A stretch of 30,000 bases of DNA, from contig KV908442.1 of NCBI GenBank assembly GCA_002005505.1, positions 215,001-245,000 on the forward strand. The letters run 5' to 3'. The position numbers and the translations under genes are program-made. Origin of the DNA: Botryococcus braunii. Lineage: Eukaryota > Chlorophyta > Trebouxiophyceae. This document shows, piece after piece, positions 10,095 through 20,499 of this stretch; the stretch's first letter is position 1; the number at the start of each line of letters is the position of its first letter. A model generated the notes under the pieces. The model did no database searches and was not told the DNA's origin. It saw only the letters and a list, made by a program, of their open reading frames with translations.

Positions 10095-10746
10095 ATCTAA
10101 CCATCATTTCCATCACCGACATTTCTAGACTTAATCCATAATTTGATTTAGGGGGATTGTGTGCGTGCAGATCCGCCCAGAGCTCGGAAGGGGGCCAGGC
10201 TCATGACCGCCGTGGGAGTTGATCCAGACATCAACGGGGCGGCTGCGGTGGTGCAAGCCAGGGTGAGCGAGGAGGGCGTTCTGCAGTCTGCTGTTGTGGT
10301 GGCCTGCTTTGACATGCCCACAGACTCCATCAAGATTGGAAGCCGCATCAAGAGGTAGCAGTCCCATACTCTCTGTAGCCGCATCCCTTTTTTTTTTTTT
10401 TTTCCCCTCTCGGTGGTTCTTTCGTTTGGTCTTATAAGGGACTGGGCAAACCATCGCCCGTACGTGAGCTTTTGATGTGCCGCCAGAGTCCATCGAAATC
10501 AGAAGCCGCGTCACATGACCGCTCCCAAATTTCTCTTCTTAAGGTCGCTACTGTTCTTCTGGCATTTCAAGTTCTTCCTCTGGGCAGTCCATGGTTGCTT
10601 CTTAGTACCATACTGGGAGCATCCTAGGCCGCCGTCTTCAGACGGTTTCATAAGGATCTGGAGAAGCGAGATGGGAAACAAAACGCCTGCGCGCGCCTAT
10701 GCATGTGCATGTGCATCTGCGTGTGCGTGTAAGTATGCCTGCGCGC

Positions 10747-10812
<66 letters not shown>

Positions 10813-10821
10813 GCATGCCTC

Positions 10822-10912
<91 letters not shown>

Positions 10913-12279
10913 CGGGCGGGCTGGCGGCCGGGCATGTGGGGTTGTGGGCCTCGCTGCATTCGTGCTCGCAACAGAGTTCGGGCAAAGGAAGCGCGTGCTC
11001 AGCGACATTCATGCCTCAGAAGCATTCGTCCTCCGCAAGTCCCACCAGCGGGAGAGAGGTGGGATGCCGCGCCTCCGCTCGGGGCTGGGGCTTCTTGGAC
11101 ACCTTTAATTTCCAGATTTCTCTGCCAGTTCGTCTCATCTCTTTTTCCTTCGTCCCTCCATTGAGGAGATTTCCGAGCGTTCTTGGTGCCGTAAAAATTC
11201 AGTGTCAATAGTGTTATAAAAACCAGTGTTGATAGTATTATGAAAAACGTACCCGGGGGGGGGGGGGGGTTGGGTGCGGCAGGCAGACGAACGCGGAAGG
11301 GGTGGTGGAACTGCTGCAGAATATAGTCGGGCAGCACGGCAGGGGCATAAAAGTGGTATTGGAACAGCCGGTGCCCAACATGCTGAACGGGAAGCAAAGC
11401 TGGATGGGCGTGGGCTTCGCCTTTGGCGTGTGGAGGGGCGCCCTGGCTTCCCACCACCTACAGGTATGATCCTCCTATCCCCCCTTCCTTTCAGGCTTCC
11501 TGTGACGCTTCTTGTGAGGCTTCCTGTGACGCTTCTTGGTGAGGCTTCCTGTAACGCTTCTGTGACGCGTCCTGTGATGCCCTTGTCCCCCCCCCCCCCC
11601 CCTTTCCCACCTTCAACAGGATATCGTTCTCTTCTTTTCTAAAGAGTTCATGTCAGGCTTCCTGTGAGGTACGTTTTGACAATCCCCGTGAGGGAGTGGT
11701 TTGAGGCTTCCCGTCAGTCTTCCAGCAAAGTTTCCAGTGAGGCTTCCTGTGAGGCTTCCCGTCGACGGGCAATCCTCCCCCACCTCGTGTGGGCCGTTCT
11801 GTGAGACTGTTCTTCCCCACCTTCTTTTGGAGGCTGCCTGTTTAGGCTTGCGATACAGGTTTTTCTCGTGCTCGTCCACTTCTTCCTCCACCTTGCCCCA
11901 CTGCCCCCCCCTCTCCCCGGGCGGGCCCAACCCTTTCTGCAATTCCTCTCTCCCCCTAGTGTGTTTCTGATAACATCTGGATTATCTGGAGTAATGTGCG
12001 TTTCTGATAGAACCTGGATTACATAGTACAAACCCCGTGGGTGTTACGATAAAACACGTGAACCAAACCGGTCCCCCAACGGGTGTCTCCGGGAGCAGCT
12101 CCCTTACGCGATGTGTGCACCGTGGGGCCCAGGTGTCGGTGGTTTCGGCCCGAAGGTGGAAGATAGACCTGCAGCTGGAGAAGCTGGGGAAGGAGGGAAG
12201 CCGCCAGCTGGCGCTCTCTCTGTTTCCCGCCGCAGCCCCCCACCTCAAGTGCGCACCCTCCTTTTGCACCGCTTGATTT

Positions 12280-12362
<83 letters not shown>

Positions 12363-13916
12363 TTGTTCGTGCGTTTGTGTGTGTGTGTGTGTGTGTGTTT
12401 GGGTGTGTGTGTGTGAGTGTGTGTGTGTGTGTGTGTGTGCGTGTGCGTGTGTGTGTGCGCGCGCGTGGGTGCATGTGCGTGTGTGTGTGTGTGTGTGTGG
12501 GGGGGGGGGGGCGAGATGTGGTAGGGGTGTGCGTTGCATGAAGCAAGGCATGCGTGCAATGCAATGCATGGGAAGAGGGTATGAACACATCAAGGAATGC
12601 AAGGTGAGAGGATGCATGAGTGTATGAAGGGATGCAAGGCGGGATGATGCATGAGTGCATGAAGGACTGCATGGCGGGAAATTTGGCACAGGAGGAAGAA
12701 GGACCACGGGAGGGCGGAGGCCATCCTGATAGCCTCCTGGGGTTTGGGGCTGCAACACCCTGAGGCGCTCCCTGCCCTAACCCTAGCCCTGCAACCCTTG
12801 CTGAAGCCACCCTTGGGTGCCAGCCACCCTGTTGGAGCAATTCCCTCGGGGCTGACGGAGGGCAGCATGCCAGAGGATGCCCTAATGACGGCAAACGGGT
12901 CGGAGGAAACCCTAGGGGAGGGAGGCGCGGCAGATGGGAGAAGCAGACGCGGGGAAGCCCTAGGGGAGCGGAGGACCGAGGAGACCCTGCGGGACCGAAG
13001 CCCGGAAGAAACGTTAGGAGCACCTCGTGTCCCGGAGCAAACCCTAATGGGGCTGGATGCTGACGAGGAAACCCTGCCACTGCGAATGTCAGAGCACCAG
13101 TTGTCGAGCTTCGAAGTCTCGACTGGCTCCTGTGATGCTGTACCGCCCAAGCCTAAGCCGTCCCGCCGCAAGAAATTTCTAGCCCCGCTGGAGAAACCCG
13201 TGGTCAGCTCGAGCGATCCTGAGTCAACCCTAGCGGCGGTGAAGAAAACCCTGGCGTCTCCTGCCGGGTCCCAGCAAACCCTAGCCATGCCAGCCGGATT
13301 CTTCCAAACCCTAGCCATGTCGCGTGGGTCCAGGCAAACCCTCAGCACTCAGAGCGGCCGTGGCCAGGCTCCAGAAACCCTAGGCGGTGCCGAAGCGGTC
13401 TCCACCAAGGCAGGCTATAATGAGGCCCAAAACCCTACAGCTGCCGTAGCTGATGCGGGAAAGCCAACTGCAGCAGAGTCCCCTTTGGCAAGCTCTGAGC
13501 GGAACCCTAAGTGGATGGACAAGATCTGCAGTCGACCTCTAGGAACCCGGGGTACCGGCGGGAGCAGCGGTTGCGTCTTCGAGGTCTCCAATCCCCCCAA
13601 AGGTCTACTACGGAGCAGTCGTGTTCTATCCGTCGATGGAGACGGTATTACCGACGGAACCAGCGGTGCCGCACTGTCTGTGGAAAACAGTACCATTGCA
13701 AGCAATGGATGTACCGCAGGGACCCAGACCGACTGTACCGCCGGCATCTCCGGGCGTCAAAATGGGGCGTGCACTGGTTTTGCCGATACCGATGGGCATG
13801 GCTTGAAAATCCAAGTGGATCACCGGCCCCCTGGGGGTCCCGCAGGGGGGACCGGTGGGAGCGGGTTGAGCGGGAGCTTCTTCCGGGGCATCCCGCCCCA
13901 ACAGCAGAGCTCATGA
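8757..13916 (+). CDS. MOC1: MOC1-like plastid Holliday-junction resolvase with long repetitive C-terminal extension
   Basis: Exons are 8757-9111 (candidate), 10171-10354, 11283-11463, 12133-12248 and 12692-13916 (2061 nt, 686 aa). Phases match at all joins (1, 2, 0, 2). MOC1 cuts four-way DNA junctions so that chloroplast nucleoids can segregate. RuvC-like motifs appear in order: VGVDPD-NGA (first acidic site about D136), [22 protein letters not shown] (E207), [10 protein letters not shown] with [10 protein letters not shown], then [19 protein letters not shown] (D283, E288). Exons 2-5 are secure. The first exon codes for 118 residues rich in Arg/Leu/Ser with few acidic ones, fitting a transit peptide; it is joined only by frame, phase and position. 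After about residue 297 the same frame continues for some 390 residues, whereas MOC1 proteins I know are near 300 aa in total. The tail has ETL/QTL repeats, then a Gly/Ser/Thr-rich end. Confidence 0.85.
9112..10003. other. Candidate MOC1 intron 1, with TA repeat and GAG/GAATGAG tract
   Basis: Most of 9112-10170 is the proposed first intron. A TATA dinucleotide tract lies at 9706-9731 and a purine-rich GAGGAGGAGG tract at about 9796-9840. Two short ORFs in this stretch show no recognisable domain. Confidence 0.4.
10004..10095. repeat. (ATC)n trinucleotide microsatellite
   Basis: About 28 consecutive ATC/TCA units, nearly perfect, lie 76 bp upstream of the MOC1 exon at 10171. Frames of poly-Ser or poly-Met through it are artefacts. 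Confidence 0.97.
10468..10516 (+). pseudogene. Diverged duplicate of the 3' end of MOC1 exon 2, inside the next intron
   Basis: The stretch resembles 10306-10353 base by base apart from one inserted T. The exon frame [16 protein letters not shown] is matched by [15 protein letters not shown] in the copy. It lacks the GTAGCA donor and sits about 160 bp downstream of the original. It is best explained as an old tandem copy of the donor junction. Confidence 0.75.
10690..10912 (+). repeat. Compound (GT)n array with GCGC interruptions
   Basis: Two long GT blocks are separated by a segment with GTAAGCATGCCTCGCGCGCG. The same AAGTATGCCTGCGCGCG motif precedes the first block, so the array seems to have arisen by duplication of a motif-plus-GT unit. 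It lies in MOC1 intron 10355-11282, GT on the sense strand. Confidence 0.95.
11497..11765 (+). repeat. GGCTTCCTGTGACGCTTCTTG-type minisatellite in MOC1 intron
   Basis: Alternating AGGCTTCCTGTG and ACGCTTCTTGTG units form two clusters, about 11494-11580 and 11653-11765, separated by a C run and unique sequence. A later diverged pair built on GTTTCTGATA and CTGGATTA lies at about 11965-12025. Confidence 0.85.
12282..12511 (+). repeat. (GT)n array ending in a G run
   Basis: It begins about 33 bases after the exon 4 donor at 12249 and runs with small interruptions (GTATGTTTGTTCGTGCG, GTGCGCGCGCG) to a G run at about 12499-12511. GT is on the sense strand of the MOC1-like gene. Confidence 0.95.
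12540..12680 (+). repeat. About 36-bp tandem units before the MOC1 last-exon acceptor
   Basis: Three to four imperfect copies of a unit like GAAGGGATGCAAGGCGGGAT plus GATGCATGAGTGCAT run up to the acceptor CAG at 12689-12691. No exon sequence is clearly included, unlike the other introns. Confidence 0.75.
12775..13511 (+). repeat. Telomere-like AAACCCTA motif repeated through the coding tail
   Basis: AACCCTA or AAACCCTA (one-base variants included) occurs about a dozen times, for example at 12907, 13039, 13276, 13306 and near 13371, 13430 and 13502. CCCTAACCCTAG lies at about 12776. Most copies are in frame and give ETL or QTL. Those at about 13430 and 13502 are in another frame and give NPT and NPK. 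Around 13270-13340 the spacing is about 30 bp. Confidence 0.85.
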
Positions 13917-15396
13917 GCAGGGCAGGGTAATAGTGTCCCTGACTTTCAAATTCTCCAGAGGGTTCGGGATTCCGGTGACATTTCCTTTTAGTCCTCGGTG
14001 GCACTGCGCTTGAAAGGACCCAAGCGAGGGTCTTTATAGCTATAGGGCCATGAATTCTTCTTAAAAAGACTCTTTCAATTGTAAGATCTTACAGTTGTAA
14101 GGTCTTAGAATTGTGACTCTAGAGTCCACAATTGAAAGGATCCAGCTTGCAAGGTGGACTCTTAGAAGGTACCGTTCGAATTTAATTTGTGAACAATCGT
14201 GGAGGCCTAGGCCCTTTATAGGTCTAAATTTTGGTTTAGGGCCCTAGGCCTCGGGAGACTCGTGTGTTGCTTGAATGAGATGGAGTCAGGTTGAATACAA
14301 GGTGCGTCTTATATAAGTCATATACAAAAGACATATATGTCGCATTGCATGCAATTCAACATTCATCGGTATGTTCTGTATAGCCTTTGAAACATAGCCG
14401 TATATATCGGTATATTATGTAAAATATAATACTGCATGTTGTAATATTAATGGAATTACGGGGCAATGGCATTTGCAAATGCCAATGAATGCCCATTCAT
14501 TGCTATGTTTTTCACGTGTGACCCAGAGTAGTCCGCCCAAATATGTACCCTGGCCTCATCTTAAGCTTGATCCGTCCTGTTTGTACCTATATATAGGAAC
14601 GGCCGCATGCGCCAACGCCTGCGTGTGGTCAACCACATATCCCCCCCATTAATATTATTCAAGCTTGAAGATTCTGAGCCCCACCTTCCCCCAAGCCTCT
14701 GTAGATCTTCATTCAACATATCTTTGATCGATTATCAGGACGTCGGCATGAATGTAGGTTGTCGGAATGAATATATTTTGAACAGAGCGATTAATCACTC
14801 TTCAAAATACGAGGTGGTGCACCATGCGCGCCTGGCGTGTCATCTTGTAAAGAGATATGCAAGATCTAACGGACAGTATAATGTTCGTAAGATCTTGGTA
14901 GTTACTATGGTTACCTCAAGAGGTGAACGTACGTGGCCACAAACGCGCTGCCATGATAACGCTTGTCCTAAATTTAGAAGCTAAATTTAGTAGCACAAAA
15001 GTTCGTTGTACTGCACTGCTACCACAAACTTTTCTGCCAGTAAACTCGCTGGCGAATAATCGTTCTGTGACCTTTAAAGTTTTGTCCAAAGCAAGTTTGT
15101 CCAACACTCTGACGGTTTGGGCAGCCGCAGCAAAGACTACTTTTTATCGGCAGACCTACCTGTTGTAAGGACTTAATCACGCAAATCCTCTGACCACTGC
15201 GTTCAATTGCTGACTTTTCGATTCTGGCAAGAGGTTGCAGCGAATCTGCTGTGTGCTGCACGTCGTCGAATCCTAGTAATCGAACAAATAAAACAACCAG
15301 CTCACCGCACCAAGGAAAAACAAAACACTCGAGGGAGTGTGTCGCCATCTTTGACGTCAAAGCGTTAACGTGGTCGGACTACATTTGCCGAAAAGC
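13917..15396. other. AT-rich non-coding stretch with perfect palindromes
   Basis: No recognisable gene. Inverted repeats include CTTTCAATTGT (14069) with ACAATTGAAAG (ending about 14139), and GAGGCCTAGG with CCTAGGCCTC (about 14202-14252). Others are the perfect palindrome GGCATTTGCAAATGCC (14467-14482), AATGAATG-CC-CATTCATT just after it, and CCTATATATAGG (about 14587). The GC content falls and microsatellites vanish compared with the left half of the window. Confidence 0.6.
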
Positions 15397-15850
15397 ATGT
15401 CTTTGCCTACTTTCAAGCAATGCAAGTGGCTGCCAATGCCTCCCTACAATTGTGAGCCGGTCAAGGTGCGCCGGTACTCACGTGGTAGCCGTGCACCGGC
15501 ATTCAGAACCACATTTGAAGAGGAAGATCAAGGTACGTGCCTTCATTTATGCTTCCTCAGACTCAACATTTAATATAACAGCTATTGATCGGTGAACCGA
15601 CGTGGTTGTAGCTGGTTTCGTCGATAGTGAGGCCTAGAGCTTGTATACTTGTATATATACGCGTATGTATATGTACGATATGTTGGTACAATACGTATAT
15701 GCTTTAGTTCTGTAGTATAGCTACCTAGTATATGTAGATAATACTAACCATATTTACTGTACAGCAGATACCATATATGGCAGTTACCCTTTTTCCAGTA
15801 CTGATTTAGCGTGTTTGCAACAACGTAGTTACAGTTCACTCTACTTCTAA
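15397..15850 (+). CDS. Candidate small two-exon gene, 73 aa, unknown function
   Basis: Proposed exons are 15397-15532 and 15765-15850. The first runs from an ATG through a basic, Pro/Tyr-rich stretch (MSLPTFKQCKWLPMPP, then KVRRYSRGSRAPAF) to an acidic end (FEEEDQ) with a strong GTACGT donor. Before the second exon lies TACTAAC (15742-15748), the canonical branch-point sequence, then a T-containing stretch and CAG at 15762-15764. Phase 1 is kept and the frame ends at TAA 15848-15850. I do not recognise the protein. Support is limited to splice signals and frame; it could be a chance ORF. Confidence 0.3.
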
Positions 15851-17183
15851 ATCAAGTGTAGAGATCTCTACAGATCTAGATCCATGCTTTGCCCGCCCTC
15901 AATAATGATGTCGGTGGTATGGTTCAACCTTTCGAGCGTCAGTCCTGGTACTTATCAGTCCTGGTACTAATTATTATAATTTTCAATTAGTTGCTCGTGG
16001 CCCGAAAACACTGGAAGACACGGGCTCAGGCTTTGCACTCCAACAAGATCTCTAGAGCCATCTAGCTAGTCGCGGAAGTAGGAGCTTCTGTATACAAGTA
16101 TACCCAGATTTGGAGGTCATTAATTTTTTAACGTTAAGTTCTCAATATCTAAAACGGTAATGATCTTGACTGCTTGCATACTTTGCCAATGGGCCCATGG
16201 GCACTCGAGCGCTTCGATGGTCTTCCCATGACATGTTCAGAAGCTTGACGTCAACACAGGATATGCGGCGGTCCTTTGGGACTCCCGTAATGCCTCAACG
16301 TAAGTGTTCCGTGCACATATATGTACAGGAGAAACGTCTGCTTGAGAGTCTATTCGTAGGTACTACGGCCAAGCTGTTTACAGAATCTACTGGGGCTTTA
16401 TCTATATTTTTTATAACAGCTAAGATTGTGCCCTTCATGCGGCCTTCAATGTTTAGAACTTGAAACTCTCAGTTAGCCTAATCAGGTTGGGTCTAGCAGT
16501 AATGTACTTCTGCAAGTGGTTGCAATCAATGTTCAGGCTGCCACAGAAGTACATTCCTCGGCGTTCAGAAAACGGGTTAAACCGACATATGTACAGGGGG
16601 CCGATACCCTTTCTCACGGTTTCCGTAGGCTCATGCTTTTAGTCGCATGTGAAGGGAAACTCTCCTTGTCTTGGAGATCTGCTGTCGAAATGACAAACAG
16701 GGCACACATTATCGACGTAAGCACATCGGCGAGTTCAAATTGACGCCCTTCATATTTGGTTACATGACTAAATAATTTCAGCAGTATTGCTGATTGATGC
16801 TCATGACATCTAGCTGCTGGATTCGTATCTTAAATTTAAAAAACGATGTCAGTATTAGAGCAACTTCAATGCTCGATAATGGTGTCCCAAAGCAACCAAT
16901 CCATATTTAAAAAAGCACGCTCAATTTTGGCTACTGTTCAAAACCATACGGGTTTAGGGTGTTAGGCACCAGGCCTGGCTGCTTTTGATATGTCCCACTA
17001 GACCTAGGTGCTTTGAATTGTTCCAAACCCGTGCTTGTTTACAAAACGTTACTGTGAAATTAGTCCCTTCATACCACTAGGAAGCCCCTATAGATATTAT
17101 TATAATGATGATTAAAAGGGTTATAGGAGGACAATCTTTTTGATCTTGATAACAGGAGAAGAACATTTGTATTTCATGTGAGA
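15851..17183. other. AT-rich stretch, no gene recognised, several palindromes
   Basis: Perfect palindromes include GTAGAGATCTCTAC (15858-15871) and TTAACGTTAA (about 16129). An inverted pair AATGTACTTCTG (16501-16512) and CAGAAGTACATT (16544-16555) could form a cruciform. CAGTCCTGGTACT is directly repeated near 15940 and 15957. A GTAAGT sequence at about 16299 could be a splice donor, but I cannot build a convincing exon around it. Confidence 0.5.
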
Positions 17184-18428
17184 ATGCCATTGGGAAGAGG
17201 AGTAACAGCCTTTGTTCCGGTTTGTCATACAGGGACAGCGTATACCTCACTTGCAGAAAAAATAGAAAGATTACACCAGGAACTCCAGCGTGTTAATGAC
17301 AAACGGTTTTATCCGTGTTCCAGCGGGAGACGGACTGGCGACACAAGAAAATGCGTGCAAAATCGAATGGCATTGTTAAGACATTCTGCCGATACGGTCT
17401 TTGGTAAAGTCGTGTATGGCATTTCACGTCTTCTTACCTGGAACACGCTCAACGTTCACAACCGTGTCGACGTCGAGGGCGTCCAACAAACAATAGACAA
17501 TTGGGATCTACGTGGTGCACTGCTTTGGGCTACCAACTTCCCCACTGTTGATATGCCAAAAAAGACGAGGATGGAAAGCTCTGCCTTCGGTCTGGATGGA
17601 TTGGGCACGGTATCAGAGCTTTCGTGGGAGCTTGACTTGGAACCGCACACTAGAACTCTCAAGATGCTGGACAAGAACGGGCGGTGCCTGATTCACTTGA
17701 AGTGCGCGTTGGGGTCCATTTCATGTGAATTCAAACCTACCACGGTCTCCCAAGTTATTCCCTGCCTCGGGTTCCTTCGAATTGTTTGCGAGCACATGTG
17801 TGTGACGCTGAGTTACGTTAAGCGCCTACACAAAAGGGAAAGAGATCGAGATACGGTGGTGACAAAGGCCACACCTTTGCAAAAGTTAGGGCACGTCGTG
17901 AGCTCGGGAAAACAGGACCCGAAATGCCATGTGAATATGTGTGTCTTAGAATCTGGAGAGAATTCTGAGGTTACTCATAGCTGTCCGTTGACGGTGGAGA
18001 CGTGGAAAAAAGTCTATCGTCCCAAGTTTGGAAAGTTTTGCAAACCTCCCGAGAAGAAGGATCCGGTGGAGAAGCAAGCAGACGAAGCCATAATGGTCTT
18101 CGAACTACTGGAGGAACATCTAGTAAGGGGAGGAAGAAACCAAAGCCTGAAAACGATGACTCTCCCTCTTTTCTTCAACCTGGAAATGCTCCTGGAGACC
18201 GAACCACTTAAGAGTAGCATGTGCGATTTCCGACAGCCAGGCTGGAAGGAAGCCCTTGCAATCGGCCATGAGGATAACATGATTATCTCACAGACCGAAG
18301 AAGTTTCAGAAGAAGAAGTAGCTACTGGCTGGACAGGTGTAACTCTGTCTTCTTCTTCTATAGGACAGGATAAGACGTCCACAACGAACGAGATAACCGA
18401 AACACAAGATGATTGGCTGCTCGTGTAA
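17184..18428 (+). CDS. Unidentified 414-aa ORF in the AT-rich island
   Basis: This is the longest open frame in the island, from the first ATG at 17184 to TAA at 18426-18428. The same frame is open upstream to about 17127 (after a TAG at 17124-17126), reading DLDNRRRTFVFHVR before the ATG. The coding region may therefore begin in an earlier exon, for example after TTATAG or ATAACAG. The protein is mixed in composition, with a predicted coiled segment near the start (SLAEKIERLHQELQRVNDKR), a Cys-containing middle, a Lys-rich stretch (KFGKFCKPPEKKDPVEKQ) and an acidic, Ser/Thr-rich C terminus ending DDWLLV. No family is recognised. No signal peptide or membrane segment is evident. Even codon use across the frame argues for a real gene. 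Confidence 0.55.
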   Translation: MPLGRGVTAFVPVCHTGTAYTSLAEKIERLHQELQRVNDKRFYPCSSGRRTGDTRKCVQNRMALLRHSADTVFGKVVYGISRLLTWNTLNVHNRVDVEGVQQTIDNWDLRGALLWATNFPTVDMPKKTRMESSAFGLDGLGTVSELSWELDLEPHTRTLKMLDKNGRCLIHLKCALGSISCEFKPTTVSQVIPCLGFLRIVCEHMCVTLSYVKRLHKRERDRDTVVTKATPLQKLGHVVSSGKQDPKCHVNMCVLESGENSEVTHSCPLTVETWKKVYRPKFGKFCKPPEKKDPVEKQADEAIMVFELLEEHLVRGGRNQSLKTMTLPLFFNLEMLLETEPLKSSMCDFRQPGWKEALAIGHEDNMIISQTEEVSEEEVATGWTGVTLSSSSIGQDKTSTTNEITETQDDWLLV

Positions 18429-19410
18429 GGAAATATGTGGTGGCTGGTGCACCACGTGATGAACACATCGTTTCTTGTTAGATTACCCTGCTGCCCAGCA
18501 TCTATGAACATGATCCCAAACGTACGGGATCCTAGATCCTCTCCGGGAACGTATGGGATCCTGGGATATGTATAATAGTTATTAGTACACACGTCGCAAA
18601 ACACGTATTGAATTAGCCAATTAATTGCGGAACCGTGACTAGAGACTTTATATTATAACTCTAAAGCATTGGAGTAATGGGGCCACGGCCAGGGCACTCA
18701 TGAGTAACGTATTTCTATGGGTTACTCTATGTATATATAAATGTTAACAAACATTCTTTTCGTTATGACCGAGTTGGGCGCTTGCGAGGCACATCCAGCA
18801 TGTATACCTTTATAATTATAAAGGCGCTGCACGATTGCAGATGGGTTAGTACATCAGCCACATCATTGTGCTGCTGCCTAAGTAGCGTGCTGCAAGGTTG
18901 TAGATGGCTGAATCCATCAGTCTCATTTGTATACTATCATCTTAGCCACTGGCCAGTGGCTTGTCTTGGTCCATGGACGTAATCTCTTTTCTTCTCTGTT
19001 CGAACGAATTCCCCCGGAATTCCTTCCGGATCTGGGGGACGATACCAGTGGTTAGTTCTACCTTGGTGTTACGGACCGTAATGACGGACACTGACCCCGA
19101 CTTCACATGCCGGGAAAAAGAGTGGAAAGCTATTGAGAGTGATGGGGGAAGCTTACCAAAGGATAAGTACTACATCTGTCCAAGGCTTTCTGCCCCTCCG
19201 GGTCGATAAGTGTACTGCAGTATACCTAGCTACCTTTGCAATGCATCGTGGATTTAAATCTTTGTTCGACCACAAAGAGCGCGAAGCTGATAACGAGGCG
19301 ATTAGGGAATAGCTTCATTTGCTTCATATATAGGTTCACTTTATAGTGGTGTAAATTATGTCTATGATGTTGATGAAAAGAACCGCATCCTTCTTCGAAG
19401 ATTCCTCTGA
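18429..19410. other. AT-rich stretch downstream of the unidentified ORF
   Basis: No gene is recognised. Perfect palindromes are CCTTTATAATTATAAAGG (18807-18824) and AGCCACTGGCCAGTGGCT (18944-18961). The segment from about 18824 is imperfectly duplicated about 60-65 bp further on (GCAGATGGGTTAG... versus GTAGATGGCTGAA...). One short open frame near 18961-19209 has no recognisable motif. Confidence 0.5.
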
Positions 19411-19783
<373 letters not shown>

Positions 19784-19979
19784 TACACTTCCGGTGCTAC
19801 TTCAGGGTGTTTTCGCAGGTGCTGCATTTCAGGAGTTCACCCAACTTGTCCCATTGGCGCTGTAGCTTCCTTTCATGAGTGTGCTACTTCAGGGCACAAC
19901 TCGTGTCGGGCAAAAATCGAGGCACCATCATGACCATTCAGAGTAGCTGTCCTTCATGAAGAAGGACCTTCATGAACGT

Positions 19980-20210
19980 GATCACCCAGCCTGAGTGGCA
20001 TCAGATGACATCGATATCATCAGAAGCCACGTGGCAGTACACTCAGGCCACATGTCGGAGCACATATCGGAAAGACCTTCAATGGGCGAAGGTCCCCTGC
20101 CTGAGTGCGCACTCCCACGTGTCATGATCAGAGCATATATAGGAAGGACCTCCACCGGTGGAGGTCCCCCTGAGGGTACCCTCCCTGAGTGCGCACTCAG
20201 GCTTGGTGAA
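19980..20210. repeat. Cluster of nested palindromes with TGAGTGCGCACTCA motifs
   Basis: The segment holds a perfect 22-bp palindrome, 20146-20167, centred on CCACCGGTGG, and a perfect 18-bp palindrome CCTGAGTGCGCACTCAGG (20184-20201). GAGGGTACCCTC lies between them and a half copy CCTGAGTGCGCACTCCC at about 20100. The motif CCTGAGTG or its complement CACTCAGG occurs at least five times. CACGTG occurs at 20028 and 20116. No ORF is convincing. Confidence 0.85.
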
Positions 20211-20407
20211 GGTCCTTTCGATACATCAGGGTCGAACCGGGCAAGGCCAATGCGCGATCCTATATAGTTATTGGCAGCACGCACGTGAAACTATGACAAA
20301 AATACTCCCTCCGCAGAGGCCGTCCTAAACCAAACCTTCCAGGTCAACCTGCATGCCAATGTCTAGCTGCATTCGGATCCGAGCGCTAGTGATGCCATTA
20401 GCTCATA

Positions 20408-20408
<1 letters not shown>

Positions 20409-20495
<87 letters not shown>
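20409..20495 (+). repeat. (GT)n microsatellite
   Basis: About 43 uninterrupted GT units lie within the AT-rich island. Confidence 0.97.

Positions 20496-20499
<4 letters not shown>

Noticed and set aside
12775..12800. True telomere or chromosome end
   Set aside because: Only two adjacent CCCTAA-type units occur, and the region is coding sequence well inside the window.
13511..13930. Arg/Trp-rich 139-codon frame overlapping the MOC1 tail
   Set aside because: It lies in another frame of the last MOC1 exon, which continues uninterrupted from the catalytic block, and it shows no family motif.
14607..14984. 125-codon ORF in the island
   Set aside because: No recognisable motif; composition and context resemble the surrounding non-coding AT-rich DNA.
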